DNA from: an uncultured Collinsella sp.
GTDB lineage: Bacteria; Actinomycetota; Coriobacteriia; Coriobacteriales; Coriobacteriaceae
Reading direction: 5' to 3'
Assembly (NCBI GenBank): GCA_900544865.1
Contig: UQXA01000010.1
Coordinates: 1 to 52,885, forward strand
Length of the DNA stretch: 52,885 bases
Shown: positions 1 to 8,354 of the stretch, one piece after another
Layout of the letters: every line of letters starts with the position of its first letter
How positions within the stretch are numbered: position 1 is the first letter of the stretch
Translations under genes and position numbers: made by a program
Notes under the pieces: model-generated
The model's database searches: none
Told to the model about the DNA's origin: nothing
What the model saw: the letters and a program-made list of their open reading frames with translations, nothing else

Positions 1-49
1 ATCTACACAAGGCTATTCGTCGGCAGCGTCAGATGTGTATAAGAGACAG
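1..49. other. Illumina Nextera i5 adapter (not genomic)
   Basis: Bases 1-8 match the end of the P5 flow-cell sequence, 9-16 (aaggctat) match a Nextera XT index that I recall as S520, and 17-49 match the Read 1 transposase adapter ending in the 19-base mosaic end (agatgtgtataagagacag). Genomic sequence starts at base 50. Translation through the adapter gives the well-known artefact peptides MCIRDS on plus and SYTHLTLPT on minus. The index assignment is from memory; the adapter identity is certain. Confidence 0.98.
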
Positions 50-323
50 TGCTCTCTGTGGAGCCGAGCATCTCGGTGAGCTCGTCGAGCACGATCTTGA
101 CGACGTTTTGTGCTGGCGACAGCGACTCCATGACCTCGGCGGTCATGCAGCGCTCCTTGGTCTTGGCGACGAACTCCTTGACGACCTTGAAGTTGACGTC
201 GGCCTCGAGCAGCGCCATGCGAATGTCGCGCATAGCCGAGGTGATATCGGCCTCGGTCAGCTTGCCCTTGCCGCGCAGGCGGTCAAATGTGTCGTTGAGG
301 CGATCGCTCAGGGAATCAAACAC
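50..323 (-). CDS. ffh: Signal recognition particle GTPase Ffh, N-terminal fragment
   Basis: Ffh binds 4.5S/SRP RNA and signal peptides of nascent membrane proteins and delivers ribosomes to FtsY. Only the first 91 residues are present, covering the helical N domain (start MFDSLSDRLNDTF, then the typical LLEADVNFKVVKEF stretch). The G domain with its Walker A and the M domain are beyond the contig end, and the last 15 codons of the open frame are adapter sequence. The start is GTG at 323, 6 nt after an AAGGAG ribosome binding site that sits right behind the ftsY stop. It is the last visible gene of a long operon running from about 13731. Truncation is an assembly effect, not a pseudogene. Confidence 0.95.
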
Positions 324-333
324 TAGTCACTCC

Positions 334-1251
334 TTAATTGGACTCGCCCACCAGGGCGCGGCAGAAATCTTTGGCATTGAACTCCTGCAGGTCATCGACC
401 TGCTCGCCCACGCCCACGCGCAGGATCGGGAGCTTGAGCTTCTCGGCCACGGCCATGGCGATACCGCCCTTAGCCGTGCCGTCGAGCTTAGTCATGATAA
501 TACCGTCCAGGCCCAGCGCCTCGTTAAACTCGAGCGCCTGGTTCAGACCGTTCTGACCAGTGGCGGCATCGATCACGAGCACGACCGAGACCGGCATGGG
601 ACCGGCGGCCATATTGGCGGCGCGCTTACGCGTCACGTTGACCACCTTGGCAAGCTCGCGCATGAGCTCGGGGCTCGTGTGCAGACGGCCGGCGGTATCG
701 ATAAGCACCAGGTCGCTGCCGCGTTTGTCGGCCTCGTCGAGCACGTCATAGCACACGCTTGCCGGGTCGGAGCCGCGGTCGCGCTTGATGACGGGAACGC
801 CGGCGCGCTGGCCCCACACATCGAGCTGCTCAATGGCGGCAGCACGGAAGGTATCGGCAGAACCGATCACGACGTTCTTGCCGCGGGCGGCCATGGCGCT
901 CGCGATCTTGCCGACCGTCGTGGTCTTGCCGGCGCCGTTGATGCCCACAAACAGCACGCAACTCGGCGTATCGGCGAACGGATCGCGCTCGATGGGCACA
1001 AAGTGCTGCTCGAGCTGCTCAGCCAGGGCACGACGGAGCTGTGGGGCGGTCTTGAGGTTCTTCTTGGCCGCGGCATCGCGCAGGTCATCAGAAACCTGGA
1101 TGGCGACCTCGGCACCCATGTCACCCATGACGAGCGTGTCCTCTAGGTCCTCCCAAAAATCTTCGTCGACCTCGCCGCCAAAGTAGAAGACCTCGTTGAG
1201 GGCCTCGCGGCTGCGCTCAAGTCCGCGCGAGAGAGCATCAAAGAATCCCAT
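334..1251 (-). CDS. ftsY: SRP receptor GTPase FtsY
   Basis: FtsY is the membrane-associated docking GTPase that pairs with Ffh during co-translational insertion. The 305-residue protein is a short NG-domain form without the long acidic A region of E. coli. The G1 loop GINGAGKT lies at about residues 103-110, DTAGR (G3) follows mid-protein and TKLDGTAKGG is the G4/insertion loop. The start ATG at 1251 overlaps the stop of smc (TAATG), so translation is probably coupled. ffh follows 10 nt later, which puts both SRP partners in one transcript. All expected motifs are present. Confidence 0.97.
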   Translation of the reverse strand: MGFFDALSRGLERSREALNEVFYFGGEVDEDFWEDLEDTLVMGDMGAEVAIQVSDDLRDAAAKKNLKTAPQLRRALAEQLEQHFVPIERDPFADTPSCVLFVGINGAGKTTTVGKIASAMAARGKNVVIGSADTFRAAAIEQLDVWGQRAGVPVIKRDRGSDPASVCYDVLDEADKRGSDLVLIDTAGRLHTSPELMRELAKVVNVTRKRAANMAAGPMPVSVVLVIDAATGQNGLNQALEFNEALGLDGIIMTKLDGTAKGGIAMAVAEKLKLPILRVGVGEQVDDLQEFNAKDFCRALVGESN

Positions 1252-4200
1252 TACGCATTCACGACCTTTCCGGTTTCGCGATCGAGTTTTTGCGAGACGA
1301 CGCGACTGACGCCGTCAGCTTGCATCGAGACGCCGTAGAGAACGTCAGCGTCCTCCATAGTACGGCGCTGATGCGAAATGACCAAGAGCTGCGTATCGGA
1401 ACGCAGTACATCAAGGGCGCCGATGAGCTTGGACAAGTTGGCGTCATCGAGCGCCGCCTCGACCTCGTCCAGCACATAAAACGGTACCGTACGCGTGCGA
1501 TACACGGCAAAGAGCAGGGCGAGCGCCGTCAGGCTCTTCTCACCACCCGACATGAGCATCATCTTGGTGATGCGCTTGCCGCGCGGCTGAGCCACGACCT
1601 CGATACCCGTATCAGCCGGATGCTCGGGGTCGGTCATCTCCAGATGAGCCTGGCCTCCCGGGAAGAGCATGGCAAAGATCTCTCTGAAGTTCGCATCGAC
1701 CTTCTCGAAGGTTACCAGGAACGCCTTGCGCATCTTACGGTCGATAGCCACCGTGATCTTGGTGAGCGCCTTGCGCGCGCTCTCCAAATCGGCCAGCTGT
1801 TCCTCGATGTAATCGGCGCGACGCTTGAGCTGCTCGTACTCTTCCATGGCAACCTGGTTCACCGGACCCAGGTTGTTAATTTGGCGAACAAGCTGGTTGA
1901 GCTCACGCTCGGCAGCGTCGCGGTCGGTGGGCGCGGGAAGCATGAGCGCTTCCTCGAGCACCGTGGTGCCGTCGGCGGTAATGGCCTTGATGGCCGCCTC
2001 TACCTGTACCTCGAGCTTGCCGCGTGCGACCTTGAACTCGTTTTGCGTGGCGGAAGCGGTATCGACTCGCTCCTTAGCGCGGGCAACCTCTGCCTTGGCA
2101 TCCTCGATGGTCTTCTTAAGCGAAGCGGAGTCCGCCTCCTCCAGAGAGGCCTGGTCACGCAGGCGCGCTGCCCAATCCGACGCGCGTTCCAACAGGGCAG
2201 AATAGCGTTCGTGCATGGGGTCGACGCGCAGGCGCAGCAGCTCGAGCGAGCGCGAAGCCTGGCGTGTTCCGCGGATACGACGGTCGATGCCCTCAAGACG
2301 ATGCTCCAGGTCGGGCACGCGGCCCTTCAGCGAACGCAGGCGTTCGCTCGTCTGGGCGAGGCGAACCTTGGCGTCGGCGAGCTTGCCGGCAGCCTCGGAA
2401 TCGTCACGGCGAACGCGGTCGATTTCGTCGTTGGCCTCGGCAATCTGCAAGCCCAGATCGCTTGCCTGCGCGCGGGCCTCGTCACGCGAACGGGTGAGCT
2501 CGTCAACGCGCGGGCGCGCAGCGCGAACGGCTTCGGAAGCCTGCTCGCGGCGCTTGGAGATGCGCACGCGCTCGACCTCGGCATTGTTGGCGCTTTGCTC
2601 CAAGCGGCCGATCTCGGAAAGCAGCGAGCGGTGCTCGCCCTCAAGACGGGCGATCTCGCCGGCGGCATCGCCCTCAGCGGCACGCGCTTCCTCAACGGCC
2701 GCATTGGCCTCGACGACCTGATCCGACACATGCTCAAACACGGCAGCCAGATCGGGCTCCAGGCCCTCCAGCTCGCGAATGCGACGCTTGCGCTCCAGAG
2801 CGCCCGACGCCTCGCCGGCATCGAGGCCCACGCGCACCAGGCCGCCACAGCTTACGCGAGCGCCATCGGGAGTCACGTAGGTCACACCGTCAACGACCGG
2901 CGCCGACAGCGCGGCAGCAAGATCGTCCACTACGTAATATCCGCCGAGCAACGCCTCGACGACGGGACCGTAGCCTGCGCGCACGGACAGACGATCAACC
3001 AGACGGGTACCGGCAGCGCCCTCAGCGGCGGTAGAGCCGCTCACGCCGCGCGCCACCAGCAGCGCCTCGCCCGAAGCCTTCTTCTGGTCCAGAGCGGCAC
3101 GACCGGCACGCTCAAGCGCGGACGTATCGTCGAACAGCAGCGCATCGATATCGCCGGCGAGCAATTGCTCAACCAAGCCCTCAAGCTCGCGCGGGGCCTC
3201 GAGCACGTCGCCCAGACGACCCGAGACATCATCGCCCAGCGCACCCACCAGACGGCTCACCAGCGGCGAGCTGTCAGCCATGCGGGCATCGAGTTTCTTT
3301 TGGCTGGCAAGCTCCGAGCGCACCTCGGATAACTTGTTGCGCGCCTCACTCTCGCGGGCACGCAGGTCCTTCAGGGCCGCGCGTGCCGCCTCGGCGGCCT
3401 CACGCGAATCGACCTGAGCCTGGCGCGCTTCCTCAAGAGCGCCCTCAAGCTCCTCGGCGCGGTCGCGACGGCTCTCGAGCGAGGCCGTGACCTCCTCGAG
3501 CTGCTCGTCAATCTGCTCCAGGCGCGAGGCATACATGTTGTCCTCGACCTCGGCATTGCTCAAGGAATCCTTCACCTTGGCGAGCTCGAGCGCGGCATTA
3601 TCGGCCACGCGCTGCACATCGCGTTGCTCGCGCGTGAGTTGCGAAATCTGATTGTCGAGCGCCACGCGACGCTCGTGGAGCTCAGCAGCGGCAGGACCGG
3701 CGGCGTCAACGTCCTCCTGGGCCTGCATGTGCGCGCCGGTCACTTCCTCAAGCTGCGCACGCGCGTCCTCGAGCTCCTCGACCACGCGACGACGCTGATG
3801 CTCGGAGCTCGAAATCTGCCCGCGCATGTCAGACAGGCGCGACACCATGTTGTGGCCCTTTTCCTCGAGCAAGCGCATGTCGGAGTTAATGCGGCCGACC
3901 ACATCTTGCATATGACGGCGCTGCTCGCCTAGGTCGCCCACAAACAGGCCCTTTTCCTCGAGCATGACCTGAAGCTTCTCGAGCTCGCGCTCCTTTTCGC
4001 CCAAGCGGTACTGCGCAAGCTCAAGCTCGGCGGCACCTTCCTTGGAGCGGCTCTCCAGGTCGTTCCACTGCGACTGCAGCGAACGCAGCTCGTCAACGGC
4101 CAGCATCTGCGTAAGCTCGTTCGCGCGCGAGGACAGCTCTTTGTACTTGCGCGCGCGATCGACCTGACGCTCCAGCGGTCGCAGCTGACGAGCGATTTCC

Positions 4201-4787
4201 TTATTGATGTCGCGGGCACGCGTCAGGTGCTCGTCCATCGACTTAATCTTTTTGAGCGCGCGCTCCTTGCGGCGCTTGTGCTTGGAAATGCCGGCGGCCT
4301 CCTCGATGAGGGCGCGGCGCTCCTCGGGGCGGCTCTGCAAAATGGCGTCGAGCTTGCCCTGGCTGATGATGGAATGCGTATCCTTGCCCAGGCCCGAATC
4401 GTGCAGAATGTCCTGAATGTCCATCAGGCGGCACGGACTCGAGTTGATGAGGTACTCGCTTTCGCCCGAGCGATACATGCGACGGGTGATGGCGACCTCG
4501 TCAAAATCGACGGGCAGCATATGGTCCGAGTTATCGAGCACCAGCGTGACCTCAGCGACACCCACCGGCTTGCGCGCTGACGAGCCCGAGAAGATGACAT
4601 CCTCCATGGCCTGGCCACGCAGCTGCTTGGCGCTCTGCTCGCCCAGGACCCACAGAATCGAGTCGGAGATGTTCGATTTTCCCGAGCCGTTGGGACCGAC
4701 GATGACGGTCAGGCCCGGCTCAAACGTCATATGGGCGCGGTCGGCAAACGACTTGAACCCTTTGAGCGTGAGGGACTTGAGATACAC
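1251..4787 (-). CDS. smc: Chromosome segregation ATPase SMC
   Basis: SMC condenses and individualises replicated chromosomes together with ScpA/ScpB. The 1178-residue length is standard. The N-terminal head carries Walker A GPNGSGKS at 31-38. Two long coiled-coil arms rich in Glu, Arg and Ala flank a hinge at about 500-660, and the C-terminal head carries the ABC signature LMSGGEKS and Walker B FYVLDEVEAALDD. The start is GTG at 4787, 10 nt after the stop of rnc. The order rnc-smc-ftsY-ffh is conserved in Gram-positive bacteria. The long plus-strand frames over this gene are shadows of its GC-rich codons. Confidence 0.97.
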   Translation of the reverse strand: MYLKSLTLKGFKSFADRAHMTFEPGLTVIVGPNGSGKSNISDSILWVLGEQSAKQLRGQAMEDVIFSGSSARKPVGVAEVTLVLDNSDHMLPVDFDEVAITRRMYRSGESEYLINSSPCRLMDIQDILHDSGLGKDTHSIISQGKLDAILQSRPEERRALIEEAAGISKHKRRKERALKKIKSMDEHLTRARDINKEIARQLRPLERQVDRARKYKELSSRANELTQMLAVDELRSLQSQWNDLESRSKEGAAELELAQYRLGEKERELEKLQVMLEEKGLFVGDLGEQRRHMQDVVGRINSDMRLLEEKGHNMVSRLSDMRGQISSSEHQRRRVVEELEDARAQLEEVTGAHMQAQEDVDAAGPAAAELHERRVALDNQISQLTREQRDVQRVADNAALELAKVKDSLSNAEVEDNMYASRLEQIDEQLEEVTASLESRRDRAEELEGALEEARQAQVDSREAAEAARAALKDLRARESEARNKLSEVRSELASQKKLDARMADSSPLVSRLVGALGDDVSGRLGDVLEAPRELEGLVEQLLAGDIDALLFDDTSALERAGRAALDQKKASGEALLVARGVSGSTAAEGAAGTRLVDRLSVRAGYGPVVEALLGGYYVVDDLAAALSAPVVDGVTYVTPDGARVSCGGLVRVGLDAGEASGALERKRRIRELEGLEPDLAAVFEHVSDQVVEANAAVEEARAAEGDAAGEIARLEGEHRSLLSEIGRLEQSANNAEVERVRISKRREQASEAVRAARPRVDELTRSRDEARAQASDLGLQIAEANDEIDRVRRDDSEAAGKLADAKVRLAQTSERLRSLKGRVPDLEHRLEGIDRRIRGTRQASRSLELLRLRVDPMHERYSALLERASDWAARLRDQASLEEADSASLKKTIEDAKAEVARAKERVDTASATQNEFKVARGKLEVQVEAAIKAITADGTTVLEEALMLPAPTDRDAAERELNQLVRQINNLGPVNQVAMEEYEQLKRRADYIEEQLADLESARKALTKITVAIDRKMRKAFLVTFEKVDANFREIFAMLFPGGQAHLEMTDPEHPADTGIEVVAQPRGKRITKMMLMSGGEKSLTALALLFAVYRTRTVPFYVLDEVEAALDDANLSKLIGALDVLRSDTQLLVISHQRRTMEDADVLYGVSMQADGVSRVVSQKLDRETGKVVNA

Positions 4788-4797
4788 GGTTCCTCGC

Positions 4798-5523
4798 TTA
4801 AACAGGCTTCTTGTTGAGAATCACGCCGTTGGTAGTGTAGCCCATGCGGTCGAGCGCTTCGAGCGCGGCGGCTCCCTCGGCTTCCTTCTTTGAGGAGCCG
4901 GAGCCGCGACCCTGACGAATACCATCGATCAAAACCACGGCGGTAAAGGTGGGCGCATGCGCCGGGCCCTCGGAGCCAACGAGCTTGTACGCCGGGGGCT
5001 CGTGACCGTCGGCTTGCACACACTCCTGCAAAAACGACTTGGGGTTCGCAGGATGCTCGGCACGCTCAGAAGCCAAATGCGGCTTGAGCGTACGGTGAAT
5101 GAACTCCGCCGCGGCATCCCAGCCGGCATCCAGGTACAACGCGCCCACGAGCGACTCATAGACGTTCTCGAGGGCCGAATGCAGGCCGCGCGCACCGGTA
5201 CCGGTCTCGGAGGCACCAAAGATGATGATGTCGTCGATGCCCAGCTCGTGAGAAACCTCGGACAGCGTAGCGCCCGAGACAAGCGACACCTTCAGGCGCG
5301 TGAGCTTGCCCTCGTCAAACTCCGGATAGGACTCAAACAGGGAGCGTGCGACCACAGCACCCAAAATGGAATCGCCCAAGAACTCAAGGCGCTCATAGCT
5401 TGCCGAGACTGGCTGGCCTTCGACAGCCGAAGGATGCGTAAGGGCCGCGCGCAGCAGCACCTTATTATTGAACTCGTGGCCCAGAATTTCCTGGGCGCGC
5501 GTAAGTCGTTCAGACAAAGCCAA
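4798..5523 (-). CDS. rnc: Ribonuclease III
   Basis: RNase III cuts double-stranded RNA to process rRNA precursors and some mRNAs. The 241-residue protein shows the catalytic signature ERLEFLGDS at about 44-52, with the metal-binding acidic residues present. It ends with a double-stranded RNA binding domain from about 160 (NPKSFLQE through KKEAEGAAALEAL). The start is TTG at 5523, 8 nt after GGGAGG; no in-frame ATG or GTG has a comparable site. The gene begins 3 nt after the stop of acpP, so the two are surely cotranscribed. Confidence 0.96.
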   Translation of the reverse strand: MALSERLTRAQEILGHEFNNKVLLRAALTHPSAVEGQPVSASYERLEFLGDSILGAVVARSLFESYPEFDEGKLTRLKVSLVSGATLSEVSHELGIDDIIIFGASETGTGARGLHSALENVYESLVGALYLDAGWDAAAEFIHRTLKPHLASERAEHPANPKSFLQECVQADGHEPPAYKLVGSEGPAHAPTFTAVVLIDGIRQGRGSGSSKKEAEGAAALEALDRMGYTTNGVILNKKPV

Positions 5524-5526
5524 GAC

Positions 5527-5769
5527 CTAGGCCTCCCTGGCGTTTTCGATGGCGTCGACGGCGTCGGCGACAGAGTTAAGCGAGAGCAGAGTCTCGTCAT
5601 CGATCTCGAGGTTGAACTCGTCCTCGATGGCCGTAACCAGCTGCAAACGCTCGAGCGAGTTGGCATCGAGGTCGTCAAAGGTGGTCTCATCGCTAATTTC
5701 GGCAACATCGACGCCCAGAACGTCAGCAGCGACCTCGGCGATCTTGTCGAAGATTTCGGAGCGGTCCAT
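5527..5769 (-). CDS. acpP: Acyl carrier protein
   Basis: ACP carries growing acyl chains on a phosphopantetheine arm for fatty-acid synthesis. From the ATG at 5769 the protein is 80 residues, acidic and all-helical in pattern. That start is preferred over one 15 nt upstream because GAGAGG lies 7-8 nt before it. The attachment serine is Ser38 in the motif DANSLERLQ. The usual motif is D-S-L and here it is N-S-L, so the Asp just before the serine, conserved in most ACPs, is replaced. Neighbours plsX (acyl-ACP phosphotransfer) and rnc are the standard context. Confidence 0.94.
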   Translation of the reverse strand: MDRSEIFDKIAEVAADVLGVDVAEISDETTFDDLDANSLERLQLVTAIEDEFNLEIDDETLLSLNSVADAVDAIENAREA

Positions 5770-5797
5770 AGCGCTTCCTCTCATAGTGCATGAATAC

Positions 5798-5827
5798 CAA
5801 AAGAATGGTACCGCCCGGGCGGTACCA
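5798..5827 (-). promoter_or_regulatory. Perfect palindrome and T-rich run between plsX and acpP
   Basis: Positions 5806-5827 are a perfect 22-bp palindrome with half-site TGGTACCGCCC. In minus-strand RNA it forms a strong hairpin followed by a U-rich run (attctttt, 5805-5798), the layout of an intrinsic terminator or attenuator. It lies 57 nt after the plsX stop and about 37 nt before the acpP start. It may lower or uncouple acpP expression, or end plsX messages while acpP uses its own promoter. The half-site resembles a T-box bulge by chance only. Confidence 0.6.
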
Positions 5828-5883
5828 AGACACGGTTCTGATTCTACCCCACGACGTGCGCCCCAAGACGCATAACGCCGCTG

Positions 5884-6903
5884 TTATAAAACGATACCGT
5901 CCATAGAGTTGGCGACATTCTCGACCAGCCCGGCGCGCACGGCTTCGGCCGCCGCGAGCGTACCGTTTTTAACAGCCTCGACCGAGGTGGCGCCATGGCC
6001 GATCAGGACCACGCCGCGCAGGCCCAGAAGAATCGCGCCGCCCTTGGCGTCGCCAGAGAGCTTGGCCTTAATCTCGCGCATTTGCTTTTTGATGAGCAGC
6101 GCGGCAATCTTGGTGCCGAGCGAAGACATAAAGACACCCTTGAGCTCCTGCAGCAAAAACTTGGCAGCGCCCTCGGTGGCCTTGAGCGCAATATTGCCCG
6201 ACATGCCATCGGCAACGACGACATCGAAGTTACCTGAGGTGATGTCCGTTCCCTCGCAGTTACCAACAAAGCCGGGAACGGCGGCTTTCATGGCCGGGAA
6301 GCAGGCCTTGGTAAAGTTGGAGCCCTTCTCGTCCTCGGTGCCGTTGGCAAGCAGGCCCACGCGGGGATGCTCGATTCCCAGGACGACGCGGGCATAGGCG
6401 CTACCCATCTGGGCAAAACGCACCATGTCATCGACCTCGACATCGGGGTTGGCGCCCATATCGCACAGCACCGTCAGACCGCCGGCGCGATTGGGCAGCG
6501 CATTGGTCAGACAGGGGCGCACCGGCTGCTTTTTGCCTTCGGCCTGATACCTAAACGGCGTCACGTAGGCGGTGGCAGCGGCGGTCATGGCACCGGTCGA
6601 ACCGGCAGAGAAGAACGCGTCCGCATTTCCCTTCTTGATGGCGCGGCACGACAGCACGATCGAAGACTTGCGTTTGGTCATCACGGCGCGAATGGGATCG
6701 TCATCCATGGCGATAACGTCAGGTGCCTCAAGGGCCTCAACACGTGCATGGGAAGCTGCAAAGGGATTGACGATTTCGGCGGGGCCAGCTGCCAAGACCT
6801 CGATATCGGGATCGGCGGCAAGCGCAGCCTCGATACCATCGAGAACAACCTGAGGTTTCTCGTCTCCGCCCACAACGTCTACACAAACGCGAACGTTACT
6901 CAT
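5884..6903 (-). CDS. plsX: Phosphate acyltransferase PlsX
   Basis: PlsX converts acyl-ACP and phosphate to acyl-phosphate, the acyl donor for PlsY at the start of phospholipid synthesis. The 339-residue protein starts MSNVRVCVDVVGGDEKP, matching the family's D-x-x-GGD opening, and holds the later conserved GNCEGTDI and DGMSGNIALK blocks. I chose ATG 6903 because AAGGAG is 7 nt upstream; the ATG at 6909 is too close to that site. It sits in the classic yceD-rpmF-plsX-acpP order. Confidence 0.95.
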   Translation of the reverse strand: MSNVRVCVDVVGGDEKPQVVLDGIEAALAADPDIEVLAAGPAEIVNPFAASHARVEALEAPDVIAMDDDPIRAVMTKRKSSIVLSCRAIKKGNADAFFSAGSTGAMTAAATAYVTPFRYQAEGKKQPVRPCLTNALPNRAGGLTVLCDMGANPDVEVDDMVRFAQMGSAYARVVLGIEHPRVGLLANGTEDEKGSNFTKACFPAMKAAVPGFVGNCEGTDITSGNFDVVVADGMSGNIALKATEGAAKFLLQELKGVFMSSLGTKIAALLIKKQMREIKAKLSGDAKGGAILLGLRGVVLIGHGATSVEAVKNGTLAAAEAVRAGLVENVANSMDGIVL

Positions 6904-6990
6904 ATACATGCTCCTTATACAAAAATGGCCGACTCACTGAGCCGGCCATTGTGGTTCCATTTGGAACGGCATCGCATCCAGAGTATACCG

Positions 6991-7170
6991 TTACTCGGTA
7001 ACGATAACCTCGCGGTCCTTGTAGAAACCGCAGCTGGGGCACACGTGGTGCGGAAGCTTGACAGCGCCGCAACGGGGGCACGTGGACTGAGCCGCAGCCG
7101 AGATCTTCATGTTGGCGGAACGACGGGTGTGAGTGCGGATACGACCCTGCTTTTGTTTAGGTACGGGCAT
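6991..7170 (-). CDS. rpmF: 50S ribosomal protein L32
   Basis: This 59-residue basic protein starts MPVPKQKQGRIRTHTRR, the standard L32 opening (VPK...R...R.A). It has a four-cysteine zinc ribbon, CPRCG at about 31-35 and CPSCG at about 44-48, so it is the zinc-binding form. ATG 7170 follows AAGGTCAC, a modest ribosome binding site. It lies between yceD and plsX as in most bacteria. It is too short for many ORF callers. Confidence 0.97.
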   Translation of the reverse strand: MPVPKQKQGRIRTHTRRSANMKISAAAQSTCPRCGAVKLPHHVCPSCGFYKDREVIVTE

Positions 7171-7234
7171 AGTGACCTTCCTTATGAACTATCCAGTGTG
7201 GCGATTACGCGCAAGTAGCGATACTACCACAGTT

Positions 7235-7789
7235 TTACTCATCGAGCTTGAGATTCTTCAATGCTGCAAATGGATTTTCCGTGGCAGCGGCCCATTCTGC
7301 CTCTGCCTGGGCGGCGCAATCGCATTGCTCGACGTTGAGATTGCAACCGCAGGTGGGGCACAGACCACGGCAATCGGGCTTGCAGAGCACCACAAACGGC
7401 GTGTCCATAACGACCGCGTCATTGATGGGCTCACCCAGATCGACGATGCGGTCCTCACCCAGGAGCTCGTAGCCGTCCTCGTAGGCCTCGGGATCCTCGG
7501 GCTCCTCAAAGAGGTAGAACTCCTCGATCTCTCCGGCGATATCAAACGAGGCGGGCTCCAGGCAACGGTCGCACTCACCGGTGGCGTGCGCGCGGACCAT
7601 GCCCGTGAGCAAGACACCGGTACCGGCATTGGTAAAGACAACGTCGTAGTCGATGCCGTCCTGTAGCTGGTACTCCTTCTCGCCCACCGTGTAGGTGGCG
7701 ACATCGACCTTACCGGTCAGCGGAAACGAATCTCCAGGAAACTCGAGCTGCTCGGAAAGATCGACGGTAACGCTCGGGAACTCAGCCAT
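7235..7789 (-). CDS. yceD: YceD/DUF177 family protein (23S rRNA accumulation factor type)
   Basis: Members of this family sit next to rpmF and are needed for normal 23S rRNA accumulation in bacteria and plastids; the biochemical role is not settled. The 184-residue protein ends with the family's metal-binding-like cluster PDCRGLCPTCGCNLN and an acidic centre (EEPEDPEAYEDG). The start is ATG 7789, which overlaps the stop of the preceding gene (TAATG), so translation is likely coupled. The open frame extends further upstream, but that would run into the neighbouring gene. Confidence 0.9.
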   Translation of the reverse strand: MAEFPSVTVDLSEQLEFPGDSFPLTGKVDVATYTVGEKEYQLQDGIDYDVVFTNAGTGVLLTGMVRAHATGECDRCLEPASFDIAGEIEEFYLFEEPEDPEAYEDGYELLGEDRIVDLGEPINDAVVMDTPFVVLCKPDCRGLCPTCGCNLNVEQCDCAAQAEAEWAAATENPFAALKNLKLDE

Positions 7790-8286
7790 TACCACTGACC
7801 ATTCTGCTGGGCGGCACCCTCGTTGAGCTGCTGACGGCAACGGGTAACGGTGCCGGTCAGGCTCTTGAGGTTCTCCTCCAGGTGCGTAAAGACCTGCTCT
7901 GCGTAGTCCTCGGCAGCATAACGCGTCTCGCGCTCGTACTGCTGGGCACGATCGCGGATGTCGTCGGCCTGCTGCTGCGCAAGGCGGACAATCTCCTGCT
8001 CACCGGCAATGGTGAGGGCCTGCTGCTGAGCATCGGCGATGATGGAATCGGCCTGAGCGGCGGCGGAAGCCATAAGCTCCTCGCGCTCTTTGAGGATACG
8101 GCGGGACTTCTGCCATTCCTCGGGATAGCTCATGCGGATCTCATCGAGGATGTTGAAGAACACGTCGGCGTCGATGACCTTGAACTGAGCGTTCTTGCCG
8201 AAAGGCGGCTTGGCTTCCTCGATCAGCCCTTCGAGCTCATCGACCAAGCTGACGATCCTATCGCCAGGAAAATTCTCGCCCGGCAT
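7789..8286 (-). CDS. Small coiled-coil protein (DivIVA-like / H+-ATPase subunit H-like annotation)
   Basis: The protein has 165 residues and is hydrophilic. After a short globular part (to about 60, including FFNILDEIRMSYPEEW) comes a long Gln/Ala/Glu-rich helix (about 70-150) that should form a coiled coil. There are no membrane segments or catalytic motifs. Similar genes beside coaD and yceD in actinobacteria carry vague names such as DivIVA-domain protein. A scaffold role at the division site or envelope is possible but unproven. The start is ATG 8286, with AAAGGAG 5 nt upstream. Confidence 0.75.
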   Translation of the reverse strand: MPGENFPGDRIVSLVDELEGLIEEAKPPFGKNAQFKVIDADVFFNILDEIRMSYPEEWQKSRRILKEREELMASAAAQADSIIADAQQQALTIAGEQEIVRLAQQQADDIRDRAQQYERETRYAAEDYAEQVFTHLEENLKSLTGTVTRCRQQLNEGAAQQNGQW

Positions 8287-8354
8287 CCGGTCTCCTTTCA
8301 TAGGTAACATATCATCGTGCTAGTTTACCACATGCCACCAGGCAATAAAAAACG

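Noticed and set aside
33..326. Plus-strand frame beginning MCIRDS
   Set aside because: Its start lies in the sequencing adapter and the rest is antisense to ffh.
1290..3332. 680-codon plus-strand open frame
   Set aside because: Antisense to smc; composition typical of a shadow frame.
5806..5827. T-box fragment, because the half-site reads TGGTACCGC
   Set aside because: Only 57 nt separate it from the plsX stop, there is no stem I, and the downstream gene acpP is not a T-box target; it is a plain palindrome.
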